From: Cycas panzhihuaensis | Lineage: Eukaryota > Cycadophyta | Direction: 5' to 3' | DNA length: 64,000 nt | Assembly: GCA_023213395.1 (NCBI GenBank) | Contig: CM041465.1 | Location: forward strand, 193,695,741 to 193,759,740 | Notes under the pieces: generated by a model | Told to the model about the DNA's origin: nothing | The model's database searches: none | The model's input: the letters and a program-made list of their open reading frames with translations, nothing else | Made by a program: the position numbers and the translations under genes | Shown here: piece by piece, positions 46,015 through 58,249 of the stretch | Layout: each line of letters opens with the position of its first letter | Position numbering within the stretch: the first letter of the stretch is position 1

Positions 46015-46955
46015 TGATGGCACCAACCAACCAAGATGAGTATATTTCTAATTTAGAAGTTAATGTTGCATCACTTTAAGAGAAGCTAAGAAAAATAGTT
46101 CATAGAGTTCTCAAGGTAGCTCACCAATATGACACAATAATTTCAAGCCTTTAATGCATATATATCATCAATAGTTATGTCCAACACTTCCAAAGATGAT
46201 GCCTCTTAGAGTGGAGTCCCACTACATACTTTGTTTGTCAACCAACTTTTAATCACAAAATTAATATATTCATCTTTGACCCAGACCTCAACAAAGATGC
46301 TACTTACACCCACATTAACAAGTTGGACTTCTATATTTTGCTTAACTTGATGTCTTGGACTAATCAATTGATATTCACTTCCATTTACATAGAGGGTAAA
46401 GCACATCACTAGTATAAATGGTGGGCTTGGGAATACCATGCCACCCAAACATAGGATGTCTTCTATAAGTGTTTCTTTGAGAAATATAAAGAAACTTAGA
46501 GTTAATCACTTTTTAGTTGGTTTACCTAGCTTAGATAATCTACCTTAGTAGAAGCCTAAACAAATGAATTTCAAGACCTTCATAGTTGAGTCACTCAATA
46601 TATTGATATGAAAATACTCATTAAAACCTATATAGTTGGACTAAAAGATCACATAAAAATATGACTCAAAACCATCTCTCCTCTCAACCTTAGGGATGCC
46701 ATTAATACAATAAAGCTAATGGAAACAAAATTTGTAAAATAACAAACAATCAACTTTAGAAGAGAATCAACATGGTCTAGTCATCTAAGGCAATCTAATC
46801 CTTACAGGTCCCTAAGGTTATGATCAAATAACTACATAGGACAACTAGCAAAAGGCGTAATAGAATGACCAATAAAACATTTCCTAATAGAAATAACATT
46901 AGTAAGAGTTCCTAATTTTAAGGTAAATAGGTACAGGGTAACTAGCCTCTGCACT
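46015..46955 (+). pseudogene. G3 gag
   Basis: Probable start ATGATG at 46015, after a pyrimidine-rich leader: 'MMAPTNQDEYISNLEVNVAS'. Across frames: 'FDPDLNKDATYTHINKLDFY' (about 46274-46333), 'IYIEGKAHHXYKWWAWEY' (about 46385-46440) and 'CFFEKYKET' (about 46470), then 'YIVGLKDHIKI' (about 46630-46660). These follow the gypsy gag pattern 'F.G.A..WW..'. Near 46850-46950 a basic stretch may be the nucleocapsid, without a clear knuckle. Confidence 0.85.
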
Positions 46956-46957
46956 TA

Positions 46958-47450
46958 ATGCACAAAAAAATAATATTCACCATCAACCCTAATTTTGATT
47001 TAGAGGATGAAACTAGAGAAGAGTCCCTACTAGAATCCCCTTACCCACTTAAACCTAAACCTACCCCTAAACCTTCTTTATCCACTGTTTCCTCCTTTAC
47101 TTTTCCTAATGTACCATGCGTAAGAGGGACTCTAAAGAATATACCTATCACAATCTTAATTGATAGTGGTGCATCACTCAACCTTTTTGATATTGAAGTC
47201 ACCAAATAGTTAAACCTCTATACTGAACCAAAAATAGGATTTAATTGCTTCCTCCCTAGACATTATAGCCTCCAATATGCTAGAGTTATCTGTAATCTTC
47301 AAGTTTAGATTGGCACCTATCACCTCTTATATGACTTTTATGTCTTATCTATTGGAGGCTCAAATGTGATATTTGGCATCTAATAGATCAAGACCTTAAG
47401 CACTTATAGTACTAATAATGCTCCACATAATCAATTTATAATGTCTAAAG
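46958..47450 (+). pseudogene. G3 aspartic protease
   Basis: Retropepsin. 'ITILIDSGASLNLFDIEVTK' (about 47150-47206) has the intact D-S-G-A-S active site. 'IGGSNVIFGI' (about 47350-47380) matches the distal 'VILGM.WL' strand. The N-terminal linker is Pro/Lys-rich (about 47040-47080). 46958-47206 is open and is the best-preserved part of G3. Confidence 0.92.
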
Positions 47451-47759
47451 ACTAATTTAGACAAACTCATAAATTATATGGTCTCCAATCCCCACCTAAC
47501 AAATTGATCTCTCCTAAATAAATGAGTTAGCAACTTAATGGGAGTCTTAATTACATTGTTAGAATCAATAATATTTAACCATAACCAAAAGTCCATCCAG
47601 ATATCTAATTAATCCTTAGTAAGTACCAATCTATTTTTAATCCTCTACTAGGAAGCCCTCTCCCTGATCATGGACTCTCACATTACTGAATTAAAGCATC
47701 CACATAATCCTAGACATGAATATTATCTAGCCTAGTAAAAGCCCTTATACCACATTAAT

Positions 47760-48900
47760 TATACTCATTCAAAAAAAAAGAAAGTTCTGTTTAACCATGT
47801 GTCAATTATAGAGAACTAAATAAACTCACCATTAAGAATAAATTTCTAACCCCCTCCCCAACCCTCCCCCCCACCCCTATAAATTGATGATATATTGGAT
47901 AAAATTCATGGGGCCATGTTCTTATAACTTGACTTATAATCAAGATATTACTAAATTCCTCTTACACTTGAGGACAAGCATAAAATAGCTTTTCAAACCT
48001 ACTAAGTCATGTCCTTTAGGTTATGTAATGTCCCTGCTACCTTTTAAGCCTTGATGAATAAAATATTTACACCCTACCTTCACAAATTTATCCTTATTTT
48101 CTTTGATAATATCCTCATCTATAGTACTACCATGACCCTTCATGTCTAACATTTGGAGTATACCCTATATATTCTTGAGTAAAACCAACTATATGCCAAA
48201 ATATCTAAATATAAAATTGGCAAAATAGATTTATAATATATACGGCACACTATATCTATGGAAGGTATTAGAGTTGATCCTAAAAACATCTCAGTCATAT
48301 ACAATGGGCCACATTGGAAAACCTTACTCAATTATGGGCTTTCCTTAGATTAATTTGATTTTATCATCACTTTGTCAAAAATTATATTGTTATAGTAGCT
48401 GCTTTGACAAACTTGCTATTCAAAGATTCATTCTAATGGTCACCTAGCACTACCAATGCTTTTAACCATCTAAAAATACTAATATCCTCTATGTTAATCC
48501 TCATCATCCCCGATTTCTCACAACCTTTTTAGATAGAATGCAATGCCTCTAAAGTTAGGATAAAAGCTATCCTTGTGCAAAATTCCCATCCCACCATGCT
48601 TGAGGGCTAAAAGCTCAAAGACCATGAGTGTTGCCTTTCAACATATTAAAAGGAAATGTGGGTTATTCTCCACATAGTAGATAAGTAATGCCAATATCTA
48701 ATTGGTTTTAAGTTTACCATCCTAACTAACCACCATAGCCTCTAATGCCTACTAGACCAACTAGTTTTGTCAGAAGAATAAACCAAGTGGTCGATAAACT
48801 TCAAGTTTTTGACTTCTCAATTACTTATAAAAAGTGCAAGGACAATGTGGTCATGGATGCTCTTTTTAATCTTCCATCTAACCCAGGAATTGAAGACATC
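47760..48900 (+). pseudogene. G3 reverse transcriptase and RNase H
   Basis: RT: 'NYRELNKLTIKNKFLTPSP' (about 47807-47863), interrupted by a C-rich insertion; 'IFFDNILIYS' (about 48095-48125) is the catalytic box in which the second Asp is Asn. 'ISMEGIRVDPKNI' (about 48255-48290) is the thumb end. RNase H: 'IECNASKVRIKAILVQ' (about 48536-48580), 'KDHECCLSTYXKEMWVILHI' (about 48618-48677) and 'ILTNHHSL' (about 48720-48742). The Asp-to-Asn change alone would be expected to inactivate RT. Confidence 0.92.
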
Positions 48901-49009
48901 TCCCTCCTATAACCCTCTTGGCTAGATGGCCTTATCTATAGTAATGAATTACAAGATGACTTTACCATATGGACTAATAAAGTCTAGAATCATAAATACT
49001 AGACTTTGT

Positions 49010-50335
49010 ATAATAATTGCCTTCTATATTAAAATTACATTTGTGTCCACACAGTATCACCATTTATCTCTTGCATCCTAGCTGAATACCATAATAGCCC
49101 CCATGGAAGTCATTCTAAGTTTGATAAAACATATTGTTGAATCTCATTAGACTTTTACTGGCCCCACATGAAGCCCACTATCCTCATGTATGTCTCAGAA
49201 AATGAATCATACCAATTGAATAAGATTAATACCAAAGCCTAACCCAATCTCCTTCACCCATTAAAAATTCCCCAAGGTAAATGGTAAGATATTACCACGG
49301 ATTTTATTATTGGGCTACCATTATTTATAGGCTGTGACTCAATCTGGTTCATCATTGGCTACTTAACTATGTATGCTCACTTCTTCTTAATCCATACCAT
49401 TTGTAAAACCCCTTGACTGATTGACCTTTACATCCAATTTATCTTTTGTTTTCATAGCTTCCCCTCTACCATTATTTTTGATCATGATCCAAAATTCACA
49501 AGCATATTTTGGTAAGAACTTTTTCAAGCATTTGACACCTCTTTTAATATGAGCTCATTATGTCATCCATAAATTGATGGCCAATCTGAGGCCCTCAATA
49601 AAACATTGGAAACATACTTGTATTATTTTGTATTAGACTATCAAAATTATTAGACTTCCTAGTTGGCACTAATAGAATATTAATATAACTCCTCCCATCA
49701 ATCTTCTATTAGAATGACCCCATTTATGGCCCTTTATAGATATCCCCTGCCATCTCACCATACATTGGTGACTAATCTTTAAATAGTTAGAGCACAAAAA
49801 AATTATAAGGCATGGATTAAATTTTATATACTCTGAAGCAAAACCTTGTAAAGACTCAAAATCAAATTAAGTAATTGATTGACTATCACCAATCTGATAG
49901 AGTATTTATTGTGGGTGATTTGGTCTTCTTTCATCTCCAGCCCTATAAGCAATAATCCCTATACCATCAGAAATCCCACAAGATAGGCCCTCATTACTAC
50001 AATCCCTATAAAGTTCTCTAAAAAATTAGTGAAATCACCTATGCCATTGACCTCCTCATTAACTCTAAAATTCACAATGTCTTTCATATGTTCTACTTAA
50101 AGAAGTACCTTAAAAAAGATTATGTCTATCAAACAACCTTTCCCATCCTTTAATACAAAGATGTCCTTATAATCCCTCTAATAGGCATTCTAGCTTCTCA
50201 CCAGTGTTATCTCTAGAATAGAACCATTTCTAAGTATTTAGTATAGTGGGCTTATTATGACCTTAATGAAGTAATATGGGAGTCATAAGAATTTATCTAG
50301 CAACACCTACACCTTCAAAACTTAAGGGACTCAAC
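49010..50335 (+). pseudogene. G3 integrase and chromodomain-like end
   Basis: 'YHNSPHGSHSKFDKTY' (about 49090-49136) opens the zinc-binding domain. Core: 'ITTDFIIGLPLFIGCDSIWF' (about 49291-49350), 'IIFDHDPKFTSIFW' (about 49472-49513, second Asp), 'IDGQSEALNKTLETYLYYF' (about 49575-49630, catalytic Glu). 'NSSHQSSIRMTPFMALYRYP' (about 49690-49747). C-terminal 'LVFFHLQPYKQ' near 49922-49953; 'YLVXWAYYDLNEVIWE' (about 50238-50283) resembles a chromodomain. Confidence 0.92.
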
Positions 50336-50339
50336 ATCT

Positions 50340-53300
50340 TAGAATCGCTTCTATGGGATGGAAACTACACCTGGTTAGGATTAGGACTATCGATAGAAGG
50401 CTCCGGCGTAAAGGGGTCAATCCAACAAGTAAAAGGAAGCACCCAAATAATACATCCGTGAGTTATAACGCAAGTTCAGGACCTATAAATAGTGCACAAC
50501 TTTCTCTAGGTAACTTAGTCTTTAATTCTAGAGGGTAGTGTAAGCAAGGAATATCCTCGGCTACCCAAGTAACCTCAAAATAGGGGTCTTTCCACCCTTT
50601 GATGGCCAGAAGGGGAAGGCAAGACCCAACGAAGAAGCGGATCCTCATGGAAGATGAAGGGATGTAGATGGGATGTGTGTAAGTATGTGGTGAGAGGTAT
50701 CCATTCATAAGGGTGGTGTTAGACAACCACCTTACGTGTGAAAACAACCCAAAGGAGGGAGTGATAAGGTTATAAGTTGGTATAGGTATGATGGGGTAAA
50801 AGGAGAAGATCTTAGGGGATGAGTCCTCCTCAAACTAACCCACCTAAAGGGAGTGTTGGAGGAATAAAGAATAGTGGTAGAAGAAGTTCCCACCACTCTA
50901 TGTATGAGGGAGTCTACCTCCTATGTGCAATAATGGAACAATGACTAAATGTTTGTGTATGCAAATGAGAGGTAAGTGAAGTATGCATATGTGAAAGATA
51001 ATAAATACACCTTTTTTTTCTCATTTTCTCTTAAATACAAATCCTCGCTCTCATTCCACTTTAATCAAGGGAAAGGGAAAGAAAAGAGATAAACTAATCA
51101 ATCATACAAAATGTATGGTAATGACATAAACCCTAGGGGGTTGTATGCAATCAAACGGAAAGAAGAAAGGGGATATCTCCTATCAAATGCTCTTTTCTAA
51201 AGTGTAAGTTAGTATGCAAATGAATGGTGAAAGTTGGTTCTCTTTTACCTTTTTCCTTTATGTTCTTTTCATGCAAATATATGAACTAAAAAAAAGGCAA
51301 AAAAAGACCTACAAAAGGAAGGCAGTGTACTTGGAGAGATGATGTAGCTGAAATAAAGTTTTCATCTTGTGCCACACTTGCTTCTTCTTTTCCCTCTCCC
51401 AACACACGAGCGACGTAGGGGCTCCCTTATCTCCCCTAAAACAAAATGAAGAAAGCAAGAAAAAACATAAAGGAAAAGGAACTATACAAAGGCTGAAGTA
51501 ACCAAGGAAAAGAAAAGACAAGAAACGTACCCAGATTATTGTAATTTATCCTTCTTTGTAAATGACATGATAAATCTGCAATCACAAAGATTTTCTAGTC
51601 TTTTCCAAGGGGTTGTTACAATGCTGAGAAAATATATGCATATATATAATTGTAAAATGCTAAAAATACTACAAGTTAAAGTACTTCAAGTTAAGTGATC
51701 TTCCAACCTAAGAACAACTCTACATCTCCCAAAAACCAATAACACAAGATAAGGTATGGGGGAGGTTAGCCTCATAATGGCTAACCCTCCAACAAGTGCA
51801 CCTCCACGCTGCCCTTAGACATAAAAGATAATAGGTTGGGATAGCCTAATGGTAGCAAATAATAGGAGAAATAAACAACACAAGGTTTATAAATATTGCC
51901 TATATTGCAAGTGTGCTACGTACAATAAATTGTAACTTTAACCAAGCCCAGACCCAAGGTGGATGAGAGACAAAAAATTGCTAGAAAAACTGCTCAAGAG
52001 AGGCACACAAGCTTGGAAACATTGCAACAAGGGGCTACATACACTGATATCTAGCGTTGGCCAATTCTTAGAGACTCCCTGGTGGCTCAAGAAAGGCACA
52101 AGTGGAAGAGAGGAAAGAGGAGAAGGGGGTTGCCCTTTAGGAGCAGGCCTAGTTGGGTATGGAACCCACCTTGGCTCTTTTTTCTCACTCTTTTAGATCC
52201 TCTCTCATAGTCTCCTTGGAAAAAACTAGAAGAGGGTAGGAAGATGAAGAGGGAAGAAACAAAAGAAACTGAGGGACTACCTCCTGTATATATTAGAGAA
52301 TAAAGAAAGTAAATATATTCTCAATGATCTTACCTCTTATAAGATAGTTTAAAGGAAAGAAATGGAGTAAAAGTAAGATAATACCTTTTGAACTAAGTTA
52401 GAGACAGGTCTACCCATGAAAATAGTAGGAAATAACAGATTTAAGGTACTTACAGAGGGGTCCTTAGGAGGATACTGCAACCTAGAAACAAACTTGCTGA
52501 AACTTGTTAAAAGGCTGTGGAGGTGAAACTTAGAGTGAATCCTTACTTGAAAGATCTTGTTAGCGAGCCTGCTACCACAGATCTAAGCTAAAGAGGGTGG
52601 ATCTTAGGCTGGTGCATAGGGAACTCAAGTGTTGTAGGGCATTCATGCAGAAAACTGCATATGGAAGAAGGAGAAGAGAGGAGAGTAAGTGGAAGAAGAG
52701 ATGGAAAATGAGGTTCTTTTGGGCTTTATACCTAACACTAGGATGAATGGATGATTAGGGTTAGGGTAGGACCTAGGGGAAGTCGAAGCCATGTGGCAAT
52801 TTCATGAAAAACGTGAAATTTACCACAACAGATTTTAAAAAATATTAAGTGAAAGTCACCCCATGGCAAACTTCGTGGTACCATGACATTTTCTATAGTA
52901 CAGTGATAGATACAAAAACATGACAAAAATGGGTACCTAGGAGCCCTAAAATAGGGTACCCCAGGCCTAGGAGGGGTTGGCCCTCTGTCCAGATGGTTGG
53001 GGACAGTCATGTGAATAGGATGACCTAAACCAGATGGGGTACCAGAGTGACAAGATTCCTACGAAACTAATAACTAGAATAAAGATGTAACAATCACACT
53101 TAGTGGGGTGTTAAGGGCTGTGATGTGGTAAAGGGGTATGACGGATCACATGGGTCAAGTAATGCTTAGGACAACATGGAGGTGCATAGGAGGGTTATGG
53201 AGTTCCATGGGGATGCATGTCCCACTGATCATCATAGGCTGAAAGAGTATCAAACAATATGACCAAGCAACGGATGTAAGATGATTACTCAAATGTATCA

Positions 53301-53900
53301 GTCAGCCATGAAATGAATGGATGCTTTGGTTTATCTTTCTATAGAAGTAACAAAGGTAAATGCTAGAAATATACCTATACTTACCTGAGTTGACTTGCTA
53401 TGAACTCATTCCTTGTAGCTGGGAAACACTGCCCCCTTGGCAATAGAGCCTCGCAACTTAGAGGCATAATGCAATAGCGAATGTTGGCAACACAATGGTA
53501 GTAGCACATATATATATAAATAATCATAACAATGGTGTGAGCCAAGGGCAACGATGAGTGTTGTGGTAGAGTGCGTGGGTGTGGAGGCAAGGGCGAGACA
53601 ACATAGGGGCTGCTTATGTGTCATCGTATAGACATCAGGTAATGATAAGGGATGAGGGGTATGCCCCCATTATAAGAATAGGATGGATGGGTGGTGAAGA
53701 CCATACATAAGACCATACAGATCTTATGAACAAGGAATTATATACAGACATAAATCTAGAATAACAAGAATTATGTGCTAAGATGCTAAAGTAGAGTCAA
53801 GGAAACGAACCTAGTAGTCGCCATCATTTAACCTCATTAGTGGCTAACTTTCAGAGGTGTGAACAAATCGCGATGTAGAGTGCAAGATGACCTAAGACTT
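50340..53900. other. Non-coding, G+C-richer stretch left of the extra RNase H
   Basis: No recognisable domain in any frame. It could hold the G4 3' LTR. A minus-strand purine tract (51397-51417) and a + strand AAAGGGAG|TGTTGGAGG junction at 50847 are both possible element ends, without partners. Open frames at 50353, 52738 and 53406 have no family motif. Confidence 0.4.
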
Positions 53901-54385
53901 GGGTGAATGGACGACGAGACAAGTATCTCAAGGTGGGTCGCTAAGGAGAGGAAGGCGACACTCAAGGACTAGATGAACCAAGCTGTCTACCTCAACGTTG
54001 AGAGCCCAAGGGATGTGTCAGATGTCGATAGATAAAAAATAAGCCAGTAGGGACCTGGTGGTCGAGGCAAGGGCTCTTAGGCATGGGTACCACACCTATA
54101 GACCTGGGTGAGATGGGACACCACAATCTGAGAGACGTAAGGAAGAACGATGGGTCCATGGTGGAAGCGGAGTGCATCAGCAAGGGCCTCAATAACAGTT
54201 ATGTACTCAGCTTCATTATCAGTGGCCTCAAGAAGGAAGATCCTGGAATGCATGAAGTCATAACCAGAAGGGTCACAGAGAATCCACGCGACAGTGGAAG
54301 GGACAGGGTTGCCATGACTTCCGTCATCAGTGAAAATGAGTAACACTATGACAAAAGGAACGGGGTCTCAGTAGAGAGAAAAGTA
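53900..54385 (-). pseudogene. Extra RNase H domain downstream of G4 integrase
   Basis: RNase H-like fold (RVT_3 or archaeal-like type) on the pol strand. 'LLIFTDDGSHGNPVPSTVAW' (about 54343-54284) has the first catalytic Asp and the 'DGS.GNPG' loop; 'LCDPSGYDF' follows; 'EATDNEAEYITVIEALADAL' (about 54235-54176) has the catalytic Glu in the 'NNEAEY' box; 'SQIVVSHLTQVYR' (about 54135-54097) is the 'DSQLVV.Q' block, its Asp lost. After a stop and a frame change, 'IPWALNVEVDSLVHL' (about 54015-53970) gives the final Asp. 54077-54346 is open. It lies about 3.9 kb past integrase. Confidence 0.85.
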
Positions 54386-54589
54386 TTGATGGGACCGGTG
54401 AGTGGAGAGGACTCAACAATGTGAAACCATCATAAAGGAATTAAGTGGCTATCGATAAAAGGCCATGAAGGGAAGGAAGATCTAGAAATAAGGCTACCTA
54501 AGGGTGAAGAGGACTATCTGGTGGACGGGGAAAGAACTAGCAGTGAAAAGGCCCCTTTGGGATGCCAAAAGATCACTTAAGTAAGCGAA

Positions 54590-55640
54590 ACACGGTCCTA
54601 AATGGAGGGCATGCTTCCTTTGCGGGCCTTAGAGGCACGAACAGGTAGCAAAAATGGATCCAAGATGGTTAAATGAGCCAAATGAGTATAAACTTGAGCA
54701 TGCATAGGAGTGGCATGTAAAACGAGGTAAAAGGGGCCTTGCAAGGCTAAAATGGGGGGTGCCATAAATGCACTCAGAGGGTCAAGAAGAAAGAAGGCCA
54801 TAGAGACGAAATCGGAGACAAGCTCAGAAAGCAAAGATGATCTGGGAAGAGAAATGGTCTCAAGGGCTATTGTAGTAAGAGAAATAGAAGAGGTGCCAGT
54901 CGAGGCCCCCACCTATATAAGGAAACTCGATGAAAATAGAATTCATTTTCACGAGCTCATGAATGATCTAGAGCCCTTCTCCTTACGTAGCAGAGCACTG
55001 CATAACTTCGAAGGCACACAGGAAGAAATCAGGCTGTCAAATTAGGATGCAGAGACAGCCAGTAAGACTAGAAAGATGAGATGGAGATATCGAGACTAGA
55101 TCCAGTGAGTAGATCGCTCGTTCCCAGACCCATTTTGTCATTTAAGTTTTGTAGCATTTTATCATTTTTAAATGTAGTTTTGGGCTCCTTATGGGCGAAT
55201 AGCAATTTTCTGGAGTCTAAATTGGACCCAACGAGAGGGGGGATTGGGGCATTAAGTAGCCTTAGTCCCAGTGGGCCTGAGTGTGATCCACCTAGGGAAA
55301 AAAAAATTAATTTTCAAGTAGGAAACCCCCATTATATGGGGGTGATATTAGCATCGCAATGAAGATCACGGTGCTGCAATTTTTACCACAGGGCCACTAG
55401 GATTAAGCTAAAATCTTAGTGGGCCCCATATTAAATTCTATAGTACCACAAAATTTAGCATGGTGCGAAGGCATATAAGCTAAAAAATAAAAAGACGGCC
55501 TAAAGAAGAGCCAAATCTTAATCAGAGAGGAATGAGGGGAAGTCTTGAAGGCAAGAAAGTGGGTTTAAATAGATTTTCACTGGTTTCTTGGGTGTTTTGT
55601 AGGCAGTTATCGTGGTGGACAACTGCGAGAATATAGGAGT
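54590..55640. other. Unassigned stretch between extra RNase H and PMD gene
   Basis: Overlapping open frames on both strands (54598-54909 minus, 54752-55042 plus); neither shows a known motif, and only one strand at most can be real. A hairpin, ACCCCCAT/ATGGGGGT with a 3-nt loop, lies at 55325-55343. Confidence 0.45.
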
Positions 55641-57460
55641 AGCTATGCTTAGCTTTATTGAGATGATGTCTCAAGGAGACCGATGAGTGTTAGGGAGGTG
55701 TGGCCTATTGAAGGCCATCCAATGGACATTATCTCACATTGGGATTGATGGAGGTACGCATTCCATCTCCCCGAAGTGGGAGACAACACAGCCATACCAA
55801 GAGATGTTATGATGATACTGGGAGTACTGGTAGTAGGAGCACTAGTGTCACTAAGCACATTGCCTAGCAATGACATTGCACACAGGGAGGTAGCAACCTA
55901 TTTAACGGGTTAGGACTAGTGGGAGAGGAGAGGCATACCAGTTTAGAGTATGATCATGTCCAATATTCCTCGTGTGAGGAAATTGATTACACTGTGCATT
56001 CTGTTCTAGATATCCAAAAAATAGAATTATAGGGATATACCTGGTGGGTGGATGCACACGGTGAGGAGATGCAAGGATGGGCAGAGATTAGACTGGGCCA
56101 TGTTAATAGCAGTAAACTTGGTTACCCAGTTAGATGCCATCAGGATGGTTGGGAGAGGAGGACTATCCTACATCATGCTATTTCAATGTTAGTTCTTTGA
56201 TCATTTTAGAGCAATGGCACTGCTCGAAAGGCCACACTTGATTTTAGCATGGACTCCCATGGTCCACAAGTGGAAGACTTGGTTTAGGGGAACCGAGGAC
56301 TAGGCATATATCAAGCGTTGAGTGGAGGCTACATCACTAGACCTCGTCACCATGGTAGACTATACATCATATCTATATAGAGGGGTGAGGTGGCATAGTG
56401 ATGATGAGGAAGGAGGAGTAGGAGGTATCCCTAGTGAGGGAGATGATGACAATGGAGATGATGGGGGTGATGGGGTTAGCCCATCGGGAGCATCAGGTGG
56501 AGAGGTGAGTCCATCAGGGACCACAAGAGGAAAGGTACAACCATCAGAAGTAGCAAGAGGAGAGGCAGGTCTTTCAGGGACTGCAAGGAGAGGTGGAGCT
56601 TCCTGGACACTAGTTTAAAAGCTAAGGATAGCAGGGAGAGCCCGAGCAGTAGCACCACCAACAGAGAAGGGTGGAGGTGCCTCGGCAGGCCAAGCAGTCA
56701 AAGAGTTGGCACCAGAGGAGGAAGAGGTACCAGTAGTAGGGGGAGGACCCAAGGAAGAGGTGATCATCCGAGTCGGGGAGTTAGCAGTTCCAGCAGGTGA
56801 GATCCTACCTTTACCCATTGTCTTTCGATCACCAGATATCTAGTTACAGTACTTTGTTTGATTTGTTAGGTATGGATATATATACATACTAACACATGGC
56901 ATGTTGGATTTTGTAGGAGTGGTGGACATCAGGAGGTTGGTTAAGATAGTAGTCTGAGAGATGTTCTCCAAGGCCTACAAACAACCTCCTATCCACATAG
57001 GAGAGGAGCCACGGTCAGCAGGGGATCACATGGTAGCGTTCACCTCTTTAGTCAGGGCCAGAGATATATGGGTGGAAGAGTCCCAAGAGCATGAGGTATG
57101 AGTGGGGCAGATACGGGGAGAGCTAGATACAACTAAAGTGGAGAGAGATGCTCTACAATGCTTGGTCCAGGCTCTAGAGGCTTAGGGAGGAGTAGGCGGT
57201 GATGCAAAGAGCCACATCAGGATAGTGGTACTAGAGGAGCAGCTCTGAGGAGTGGAGGGCAAGAGGGATCATATCCAGGCATGATACGATTAGTTGGTAG
57301 ACCAGATGGCATTAAGGTGATTGCAGAGCATGACATATACCCGCACAACGACGATGGCCCTGAGGAGGCCTCAGGATGAGGAGAGCAAGGTAGGGAGCTC
57401 CTAGAGGTATAGGAGGAGTATGGGAGGCATGTGGTCCCTGAGAGAGGGATCACATAGTCT
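55640..57460 (+). pseudogene. Plant mobile domain (PMD) gene, antisense to G4, two exons
   Basis: Runs opposite to G4 pol. One frame (55674-56796) carries 'YAFHLPEVGDNTAIPRDVMM' (about 55755-55814), matching the PMD core 'THTFHLP.GE.T.TL.DVA', then 'ILGVLVVGALV'. Further on: 'LDWAMLIAVNLVTQLDAIRM' (to about 56145), 'FRAMALLERPHLILAW' (about 56206-56253), an acidic Gly/Ser-rich tail (56400-56600). After a likely intron the frame continues with a coiled-coil-like 'GELDTTKVERDALQCLVQAL' (about 57118-57177). Several in-frame stops. PMD proteins are plant-specific and linked to transposons; here the reaction or target is unknown. No start codon is certain. Confidence 0.78.
56797..56916 (+). other. 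Probable spliceosomal intron in the PMD gene
   Basis: CAG|GTGAGA at 56794-56802, branch-like TACTAAC at 56887-56893, TTTTGTAG|GAG ending at 56916. 120 bp, phase 1; joining keeps the exon 1 frame and enters the coiled-coil frame. Confidence 0.7.
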
Positions 57461-58249
57461 AGGAGATGATACCCCAAGAGCCAGAAAGCACTAGAGAGTA
57501 GGATACAATAGATTTTTATTCGACATGGGAAAGCACCAGACCTCCAAGGAGTCACCATATGTTGCCACATGATTATATTCCTCCCTGCAAGGATTCTAGC
57601 TTCCCGCAGATGATGTACCATACCATTTATATGATATGACACTTGACGATTTTATGTATACAGATAGGGCCATTAGCACTCTATTTGATATATATTAATG
57701 TGTATGATGACACATGATGATGGATGTTGTTATGTTTGCTTTTATGTATATGCATGTTTGTATATGTATGAGGGTGCACAGATGCACAACGAGCTATGGA
57801 TCATGATGTTTTGAGTTGATTATTATATGGTTTATGTTAGAGGATTATTTGAGCTACATACACTTCCTTTCATAAAGGGCCATATTCCTAGTAGGCGCAC
57901 ACACGATCACCATGAGCAACGATGATGGATATATGTGAGGCTAGGAGGTAGGGTGACATACATGTCCATATAGGAGCATAGTGGGATATGCAAAGGAAGT
58001 GCTAGTGAGATGGGAGTGATAATACTCCAGTATGCCATCCTAGTTGAAGAGTGTTTCTGGGTTAAGGAGTGATAGGGACAACAAACCCAATTAGGAGGAC
58101 AAGGATCCCAAAGAAAGGGGGACAAGAGGTTACGCAAGAGGAAGCCAGAAAAAGTGAGAAAGGCCATCCTAGACCACCATTCCACCCATGATTAGGAGGA
58201 ATGGAGATGCACCTAGGGTGGTAGTTTAGGCTCATTTTAGAGCATAAAG
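57461..58249. other. Stretch between PMD gene and G4 integrase
   Basis: Open frames on the minus strand (57217-57642, 57907-58185) have no known motif and partly mirror the PMD exon. 57640-57850 is AT-rich with ATG-rich short repeats. Confidence 0.45.

Larger units (their letters stand above)
46015..50335 (+). mobile_element. G3: Ty3/gypsy chromovirus, LTRs not identified
   Basis: Gag, protease, RT, RNase H, integrase and a chromodomain-like end in order. The coding strand is markedly poor in G. It differs from G1/G2 in gag and in general wording of pol, so it is another family. No LTR partner pair was found; the right end meets the compositionally different 50-64 kb region. Confidence 0.9.

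Noticed and set aside
50276-50538. Possible host gene or organelle-derived fragment at the composition change
   Set aside because: Two overlapping short frames without any motif I can name; nothing supports a host gene.
54083-54343. + strand open frame of 86 codons
   Set aside because: Mirror of the minus-strand RNase H domain, which carries conserved catalytic motifs.
56870-56916. Short 47-bp intron using GTATGG as donor
   Set aside because: Too short for a typical plant intron; the upstream CAG|GTGAGA donor gives 120 bp and joins the frames.
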